Positions 58,016 through 64,000 of a stretch of DNA of 64,000 nucleotides are shown in pieces. Position numbers and translations under genes: made by a program. The DNA comes from Chondrosia reniformis (Eukaryota; Porifera; Demospongiae; Chondrillida; Chondrillidae). Where the stretch lies: contig OX359190.1 in the NCBI GenBank assembly GCA_947172415.1, forward strand, positions 620,001 through 684,000, written 5' to 3'. How positions within the stretch are numbered: position 1 is the stretch's first letter; every line of letters starts with the position of its first letter. Under the pieces are notes generated by a model. It made no database searches and had not been told where the DNA came from. It saw only the letters and a program-made list of their open reading frames with translations.

Positions 58016-59827
58016 TTATTTGAACTGTTTGTGTTGGTGTAACACTTCCTTCACAATTAATTCTTCTATTTCAAAGCCTTTCTGAATCTCCTCTTCTGAA
58101 ACTTCTATCCTTTTCTTGTCAGTTTCAGTAATACAGACAACATTGTGATTCCGTGTGTCCAGGAGATTGGCTATGACTAAGTGATGTCCGTACACCTCTA
58201 TGGCTTGTCTTGCCTTTGGGATCAAAAGCTCTGGATCTGTTTCCAGTTTAAAGGAGACTATAAAGGCTTGTGGCGCCCACTCCTTCTTTAGAGGTTTTAG
58301 CAGCTTCGGAACTTGACACAATTGAAGGCTTAGTTGGGAAGAGCTTTGTAGCTTATGCGTCGGCTGTAGCAGAGAGAAGAAAAATAAATGAAAAAAATGC
58401 CGAAACCCGGGATCGAACCAGGGACCTTTAGATCTTCAGTCTAACGCTCTCCCGACTGAGCTATTTCGGCACCACACGAGTACATATTTACAGACTGCAC
58501 TTATGTAGGGAGACTTACCAAAGTGCCTTGCGGAATGTAAAAGTCGGATACTGCCGCTGCGAGATAGAAAATTACGCGTTGTTCTAGCGGAAACAAAGCT
58601 TTGGCAAACTCCACCAAATAAAATAAATACTCGTTGATTGACGTAAAAGAGACTTTTAGCAAAGTATCTTCCTTGCATACTGCCTTGTAGGAAGAGAGAA
58701 CATCTTTCACCTCAGCTATACGAGTCTTGCACGGACATACTAGACAGAAACACATACTATAAATTACTACTACTCTCATGTGCATCATGTAACTCTACAG
58801 TTGTAGGAGCTAGTAACATACAAATAGCAATTAGAGAGTTTTCCCACAAAAACTGTCAAAGTCCTCATATTACAATAAGCAATTAATATATGATTAGGTT
58901 GGTATGCAAAACACATACAACTATGGTTTTCATCATCATTGAACTCTGGATATTACCCCTGCCCACTCATGTCTCCTGAGGAACACAATGAGCTAATAAA
59001 GCTAATGGGCAGAACCAAAGTTCACTTGATGGCTCCCTTTCAATGATGATGATATCAATGCTCTAAGATCGGCTTTAGATCTTAAAGTTCCCCTATTTTT
59101 TTTCAACTACAGTTTTGCTAGCAGACAAAACTCACATTTCCATTCGCTGCTACCTTCGGATTGGTCTCCTTGCATCCACCCCAAGAACTCTTCTACGGTA
59201 AAGTGCCGCACAAACGGCTCCAAGCTCTTCTTTCGGTAGAGGAAAATGACTGCACATTCTTCCCTGAGAAAATACTCCACCGAACTAGCTCCCCGCTTTC
59301 CTCTGCTAAAGTTATCGATGAAGCGAACAGTGTTGGATTCCAGAGGTACTGTTGTACCGCCAGACTATTTAGAAGAAAGCGCAATTTTGGCTCAATCAGT
59401 CAATGTTTTACTACAAAGTGCGGGCGAATGCATGCATGGATGGAAATTGTTGGTCAAAGTTCATAAGAGCAGCAGGCCGTGACCCCGTGCACGTAGAGAC
59501 GAACAATAATATTCTTGAACAAGTGTGTTTTAATATTCTCTCCTCTTTTCTGTTTAAAGTACAACATTCCCATAGTTGTGCTAGATATTACGCCATATAC
59601 TAAAAGCAGGGCCTGGATAATTATAAGGTTTCCTGGTTGAGATATAACATGCAGAAGGGGCGCTTACTGATATGCAAAGGGACGCTTACTGATACCAAGA
59701 CAACGTTTCGTCCTTCTTTAACGTGTTTCTCAGCAAACTGCTTCACTTTATCAGTGCACTCTCTCAAATCTTTCGGACAAAGTTCTTCAGATACATAATC
59801 CTCCCAAGTTTTCATTTGGTCGGCCAT
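58016..59827 (-). CDS. PPCS: Phosphopantothenate-cysteine ligase
   Basis: Four exons on the minus strand: 59827-59690, 59364-59136, 58739-58519 and 58363-58016; 936 nt, 311 residues, the same length as human PPCS. The enzyme joins 4'-phosphopantothenate to cysteine in coenzyme A synthesis. Landmarks: [20 protein letters not shown] (nucleotide-binding start), [44 protein letters not shown] and VIANLLDTR. Start [12 protein letters not shown] tRNA-Phe gene sits in the last intron on the same strand. Intron 2 contains a MITE remnant. The start codon is 10 bp from that of SMUG1 on the other strand, implying a shared promoter. Confidence 0.95.
58398..58470 (-). tRNA. tRNA-Phe (GAA)
   Basis: Minus-strand cloverleaf of 73 nt: acceptor GCCGAAA pairs with TTTCGGC; D arm GCTCAGTCGGGAGAGC; anticodon stem TTAGA/TCTAA around CTGAAGA with anticodon GAA; T arm CCTGGTTCGATCCCGGG; discriminator A. 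The A box and B box (GGTTCGATCC) are intact. No intron, CCA not encoded. It lies wholly inside PPCS intron 3 (58364-58518). Confidence 0.96.
58925..59095. mobile_element. Partial MITE in PPCS intron 2
   Basis: Shares CTCTGGATATTACCCCTG, CCACTCATGTC and the AGATCTTAAAG-type right end with the element at 17552-17834. The left inverted end is missing. Non-coding remnant. Confidence 0.6.
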
Positions 59828-59844
59828 TTTACATAAAATGGCCG
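59821..59844. promoter_or_regulatory. Palindromic bidirectional start region of PPCS and SMUG1
   Basis: An 11-bp inverted repeat (CGGCCATTTTA / TAAAATGGCCG) separated by CA contains the ATG of PPCS on the minus strand (59827) and of SMUG1 on the plus strand (59838). Each arm reads AAAATGGCC outward, a YY1-like core that includes the start codon. The two 5' leaders must overlap each other's coding DNA. Confidence 0.7.
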
Positions 59845-60901
59845 CCTGTGTGGAAGACGGGGTGTTTGTGCCCGAAGAAAAGCGAAGCAAGTACAATAAC
59901 GATACATATTTGAGGATTCTTAGTATTGAGAATGACGTTGCGAGGCAGTTGTTAGAGATAGAATACTTGCCACCTGTTCACCTTGTGTATAATCCTCTCG
60001 AATACGCCGCTGAACCTCACAGAAATTTTGTGGAAAAGTATGGCAATAGTAGAAAGCCAGTGTTACTGCTAGGAATGAATCCAGGTCCGTTTGGAATGGC
60101 GCAAAATGGAGTGGGTTTTCTACGTATGTATGTATTTGTATATGGGACTAGTAGAATGGCTCTAGTGGAGTCATACGTATTAACAGACTGTTCTCAGTAT
60201 ATGTTTTCTATATAGAATTATGTTAATATCTTTTGTGTCATTGGAGAATCTAGTCTTTTTTTTGTTTCTAGTTCTATTATAGTAATCTATGATATATACC
60301 ATGCTTTCTTCAAAATCTACAAAAATTATACTTTTTATCTTTTCTTCTTCAAAAGGTGCCATTTGGTGATCCGTCTTACGTGAGAGGATGGCTTGGCATC
60401 ACTGGAGATGTCACTAAACCTATTTCAGAGCACCCAAAGAGACCTATTCTCGGTCTGCACTGTCAGAGGAAGGAAGTCAGTGGATCTCGCTTCTGGGGGC
60501 TTTGGGAGGAGATCTGTGTGTCTCCCGAAGTCTTCTTCAAGAACTGCTACGTTCACAATTACTGTCCACTTTGCTTTATGGCTGCAAGTGGCAAGAACAT
60601 CACGCCTCCAATGCTAAAGGTGACTTGCAGAAGAGAACTTGAAAGGGTTTGTGATTCTGCTCTGAAGGAGATGATCGAGCTATTGTGTCCAAAGACTATA
60701 GTGTGTATAGGAAAGTATTCAGAGGAGAGAGCTCTAAAGGTGATCAAAGGAGCAGATACATCCAGTGTTGAGGCTACAGTATATTTACCTCATCCCAGTC
60801 CACTTAATGTGAAGGTGGCCAATAATTGGAATAGCACTGCTGTGTCCATCTTGAAGGAAACTAAATTGTGGGATATATTAAGAAATAATTCATCAACATG
60901 A
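59838..60901 (+). CDS. SMUG1: Single-strand-selective monofunctional uracil-DNA glycosylase
   Basis: Two exons, 59838-60110 and 60356-60901, give 272 residues (human 270). SMUG1 removes uracil and oxidised pyrimidines such as 5-hydroxymethyluracil from DNA in base-excision repair. Motif 1 is LLLGMNPGPFGMAQNG, continued across the splice by VPFGDPSYVRGWLGI. Asn of GMNPG is the catalytic residue known for the family. Motif 2 is LPHPSPLNVKVANNW. EHPKRPILGL and EVSGSRFWGLW also match the family closely. The intron starts GTGGGT and ends CAAAAG. Divergent from PPCS. Confidence 0.95.
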
Positions 60902-61020
60902 GTGTTCCTTTCATTTTTAATTTCCTATTTATAATTAATTGTAATTTTTTATCAGTTAATTAGACTTTTGTAATATATCTATAATATTTAGTTGACCTAT
61001 ATTGTTCCAACAAAAATGTG

Positions 61021-61143
61021 TATCTTTTGAAAGGATCATCTTTTGACTTTAGTTTTTGTTGTCTCACTTGAGGGTCTGACGTTTCGAGAGTATTCTTCAG
61101 TCACTTATCTTTAAAGCCGAAAGATGATCCTTTCAAACGATAA
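61021..61143. repeat. Fold-back repeat
   Basis: TATCTTTTGAAAGGATCATC is mirrored by GATGATCCTTTCAAACGATA. Followed by GCAGTTAGAAGAGATCCTTA, the same flank signature as at 29197 and 61655. It lies in the spacer 60902-61473 between SMUG1 and ERICH2, which otherwise shows no gene. Confidence 0.65.
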
Positions 61144-61473
61144 GCTGGGCGCAGTTAGAAGAGATCCTTATTCTATTAAAAATTTGTATGTAATATAACA
61201 GTGATTTGGTTGTTATTATATAGTACTATATACCCTGCTTGTAATGTGATAATGCGAAGCTTACATTTTGGATCAGCAATTATGTACATTTCATAAATTT
61301 AGAAATTTGATGAAAGTAAGTTTTAAATTAAAACTGAAACTTCAGCCAATGGAGTTATACAAAGATAAAGTTGAATCGAATAATTTAGTTACAAAACATG
61401 AGATTTATATACAACAAGTTTCTTTAGTATTAAAACATAACAATGAAGGAGTGTAGAAGGTTATCGAGGCAGT

Positions 61474-63175
61474 TTAGTTTGGTGCAGAAATGTCTCCATT
61501 TTGTTCTTCTTCTGTTCCATCTGAACTATTCTCTTCACTTGAAGTGTCTGAACTACTGTCAGATTCTTCAGAAGAGCTCTCACTCTCACTCTCCAGAGCA
61601 TTCTCTATCAAATGAATAAACTGTGTAATCATCGTAACATGCTAAACTTTAATAGAATAAGGATTTCTTCTAACTGCGTCAAACTTATCTTTGGAAAGGG
61701 TCATCTTTTGACTTTGAGATGAGTCACTGAAGAAGACCCCCAGGGTCAAAAACGTTTGGCAGAAAGAACAACCAAAAAACTGCATCTCTAGACGCTCCCA
61801 AAGTCGAAAGATGACCTTTCCAAAGATGCTAAACTTTACTTACCGATCTGTATCTTTTGAATCAGAACGGGGTAGAAATCTCTTGCAGCAGCATTTTCTG
61901 GTTCAAACCTTACAACTACAAACATAAAGTTGTATGCTCCATCACTCACATAATGTTATATGGATTAGTGTATAAGAAAATGGCTACATGCTAGGTCTGT
62001 ACTGTGAGACTCACTGTATTCACACAACACCTTAGCAGCCTCGTACTTCTCTTCCATGACACACTTGAGAAACTAGAGTATATAAGAGGAGAGATGTTGC
62101 CATAGCAACACATTCTGAGATGACAGGTCCCACCTCAGCAATGAGTTCAAAGGGGGCTTTCCCTTCCTCTGTACATGCTAGATCCTCCAACACTAAGCCT
62201 ACTTCTGCCTCATGGAGGACATCTTGCTCACTTTGAGATGATGGCAGCTTATGAGAGGTAGACTGCGTGGGTAGGTCCATCTGATCCTCATTATCACTAG
62301 AGCTCTCATCAGAGGATGACGTAGGTTGCTCGTCTAATGTCACTTGAGGTGACTTTGCAGACGTGCCTGTGCAGCAGTGATCCTTACGAGGCAGTGAGGG
62401 GAGTTGGACGTGAGCCGGCGAACCTCTTGCGTTGGTATCTCTGAGGGGGAGGAGTTCCACTGAGGGATTGAACCGAACCTCCTTACCTAAGTAGACATGT
62501 AGACAACTGTAGATATATCAGCCTTATGTATTGTAGTCATGGAAACAAAGAAGGCTATAGCCAACACTAGTACAGAAGGTTGTAGTCATGGAAACAAAGA
62601 AGGCTATAGCCAACAGTAGTACAGAAGGTTGTAGCCATGGAAACAAAGAAGGCTATAGCCAACAGTAGTACAGAAGGTTGTAGCCATGGAAACAAAGAAG
62701 GCTATAGCCAACAGTAGTACAGAAGGTTGTAGCCATGGAAACAACACTAGTACAGAAGGTTGTAGTCATGGAAACAAAGAAGGCTATAGCCAACACTAGT
62801 ACAGAAGGTTGTAGCCATGGAAACAAAGAAGGCTATAGCCAACACTAGTACAGAAGGTTGTAGCCATGGAAACAAAGAAGGCTATAGCCAACACTAGTAC
62901 AGAAGGTTATAGCCATGGAAACAACACTAGTCTGATAATTGGGAAATTTGCGATGACTCAAAAAGTTTTCTACAGTGTAGCAATGCTCGGTCAAATGTAC
63001 CATCAGGGGAGAGAACCTCCATTGAAGTGCTCTGCGGGGAGAGGGAGACGAAACGTCATTACAACTATACACTCCACAGGCAACGTAATGTGAAGCGATA
63101 GAGCATGTTATCAAGTACTGCTCCCTCAAGGTGACCTACCTTTGCTGTCGCCGAAGTGCTGCGAGCAGCCGACAT
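61474..63175 (-). CDS. ERICH2: Glutamate-rich protein 2-like
   Basis: Five minus-strand exons, 63175-63140, 62481-62134, 62072-62015, 61915-61844 and 61604-61474; 645 nt, 214 residues. The family signature is present: KAPFELIAEFLKCVMEEKYE, then AKVLCEY and VRFEPENAAARDFYPVLIQ, comparable to the human ERICH2 segment with APLELMAEFL and YEPENPEAKEF. The C-terminus is a run of Ser/Glu (ESESESSSEESDSSSDTSSE). The middle exon is low-complexity Ser/Asp/Pro-rich. Molecular function is not established; the conserved core is TPR-like. The last intron (61605-61843) holds a fold-back repeat, and intron 1 holds a 49-bp minisatellite. Head-to-head with GPATCH8 (89 bp between starts). Confidence 0.85.
61686..61828. 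repeat. Fold-back repeat in ERICH2 last intron
   Basis: TATCTTTGGAAAGGGTCATC is mirrored by GATGACCTTTCCAAAGATGC. Related to those at 29010 and 61021 by the flanking AAGGATTTCTTCTAACTGCG motif (in reverse orientation). Non-coding. Confidence 0.65.
62539..62930. repeat. 49-bp minisatellite in ERICH2 intron 1
   Basis: About eight tandem copies of a unit reading ATGGAAACAAAGAAGGCTAT then AGCCAACACTAGTACAGAAG and GTTGTAGCC. Two copies are shortened by loss of AAAGAAGGCTATAGCC. Copies differ mainly as CACTAG/CAGTAG and GTAGTC/GTAGCC. Confidence 0.92.
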
Positions 63176-63264
63176 TTCTCAGTAAGCAGTTTCAAAAAAT
63201 AAAATGGCGGCCTAGTAAACGGACAAACTTGAATTCGAACATTTGAATATCGAGTAAATTCAAC
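63176..63264. promoter_or_regulatory. Shared upstream region of ERICH2 and GPATCH8
   Basis: 89 bp separate the divergent start codons (63175 minus, 63265 plus). It contains AAAATGGCGGCCT, a strong YY1-type match, at about 63203. A bidirectional promoter is likely. Confidence 0.55.
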
Positions 63265-63943
63265 ATGACTAGTAGATCTTCTTTGCAATCAAGCAGTAGA
63301 AAAATGAAGGTGAGAATACTTGTCGGTGTGTGCTCGTCTCATGCGTTTATCTCTCCCCTCTCCCCTCTCCAGTTGGACGCGTCCAGCTATGATGACTACG
63401 TGGACGAGCCGGACGTGGAGGCGGCCTCGATGGAGGAGCACATTGCCAAGGTTAGCTCAAGGGAGGGCGTGACATGACATTCAATATCACATGCATTGAT
63501 TTACTGTAGCAATCACTACAGTTTGGGCTTAACTAAGTGAACAGTCATTCGCCATTTTTAGTTGCTATAGATGGGAGATACTAGTTTAATTCGGTTCTGT
63601 TAAGGACCAGAATTGTCTGATGTCATGCAAATAGATAATGGATGAATTTGTATACATACACTAGAATACACCTACAGTATATATGTGAACATATTGCTAT
63701 CTAGCTAGTCTTAAATGTCACATGTTGATCACATGATGGTCACATGATGTTAGGTAGCTGTTACTGTCAATGTGGTTGCTTCTTAGGGTTTTCCTCTTTT
63801 AGGATAATCTTGGTTTCAAAATGATGAAGCGCCTTGGCTGGTCCCTGGGGCAAGGACTGGGACGGACCAAACAGGGGAGAACAGACCCCGTGTATCTGAG
63901 AGTCAAGGACGACCAAATGGGTTTGGGATTTTGGGAAATGGAA
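63265..63943 (+). CDS. GPATCH8: G-patch domain protein, GPATCH8-like, first three exons
   Basis: Exons 63265-63309, 63373-63450 and 63803-63943, phase 0 joins, donor GTGAGG at 63944; the gene continues beyond the window. The G-patch reads DNLGFKMMKRLGWSLGQGLG, then GRTDPVYLRVKDDQMGLG and WEME, comparable to human GPATCH8 ([30 protein letters not shown]). The short acidic lead (YDDYVDEPDVEAASMEEHIA) also parallels it. G-patch proteins contact RNA helicases or spliceosomal factors. Start chosen as the first ATG after the divergent promoter. Confidence 0.85.
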
Positions 63944-64000
63944 GTGAGGACCTAATTTTAGTTTGGGTCCCAGTCTAGAGATACATGATATAGATTAAGG

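Noticed and set aside
62539-62930. CRISPR-like array
   Set aside because: Contiguous 49-bp units without spacers in an intron of a eukaryotic gene.

Overview
The window looks like nuclear DNA of an early-branching metazoan, most likely a demosponge of the Amphimedon type. The reasons are AT-rich sequence, many short GT-AG introns, single-copy animal genes (UTP23, NEMP1, PPCS, SMUG1, ERICH2, GPATCH8), and a large lineage-specific family that joins death-fold domains to a GTPase. The species is an inference; no marker in the window proves it.

Region 1 (about 0.35-53.4 kb) is a tandem array of seven same-strand units, A to G. Each unit is a UTP23 copy, then a short conserved promoter-like stretch, then a gene built from separate exons for a CARD-like domain, a DED-like domain, a large Roc/COR-like GTPase and a second CARD-like domain. 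Unit B keeps an intact UTP23 but its death-fold gene has three CARD-like domains and no GTPase. Units D (25.4-32.8 kb) and G (43.1-53.4 kb) carry full-length multidomain genes whose exon phases add up. Unit A is open but has lost its first CARD. Unit C is a pseudogene. Units E and F are partial. Most UTP23 copies are broken passengers of the duplication. Nearly all death-fold exons are bounded by phase-1 introns, so they can be gained, lost or repeated without breaking frame, and several linkers are coding minisatellites.

The array has been invaded by a complete Tc1-type transposon (20131-23598) with a TA target duplication, a DD34E transposase and an unusual second gene resembling a BEN-domain protein; by several MITE-like repeats; by a broken Gypsy-type LTR element in an intron of gene G; and by an intron-split integrase-like gene near 33-34.8 kb. 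A segment of about 3.9 kb (13.6-17.5 kb) recurs almost unchanged at 35.9-39.7 kb. A second block, the last CARD exon plus NEMP1 exons 1-6, occurs at 9.5-12.7 kb and again at 53.1-56.1 kb.

Region 2 (53.9-64 kb) is ordinary and gene-dense: a complete NEMP1, then PPCS (minus) with a tRNA-Phe in one of its introns, SMUG1 divergent from PPCS across a palindrome containing both start codons, ERICH2 (minus), and the first exons of a GPATCH8-like gene divergent from ERICH2.

The likely biology of region 1 is an expanded innate-immunity or cell-death signalling family. CARD and DED modules would recruit partners by homotypic contacts and the Roc-like domain would act as a nucleotide-controlled switch. 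The domain calls come from motif reading, not database searches.
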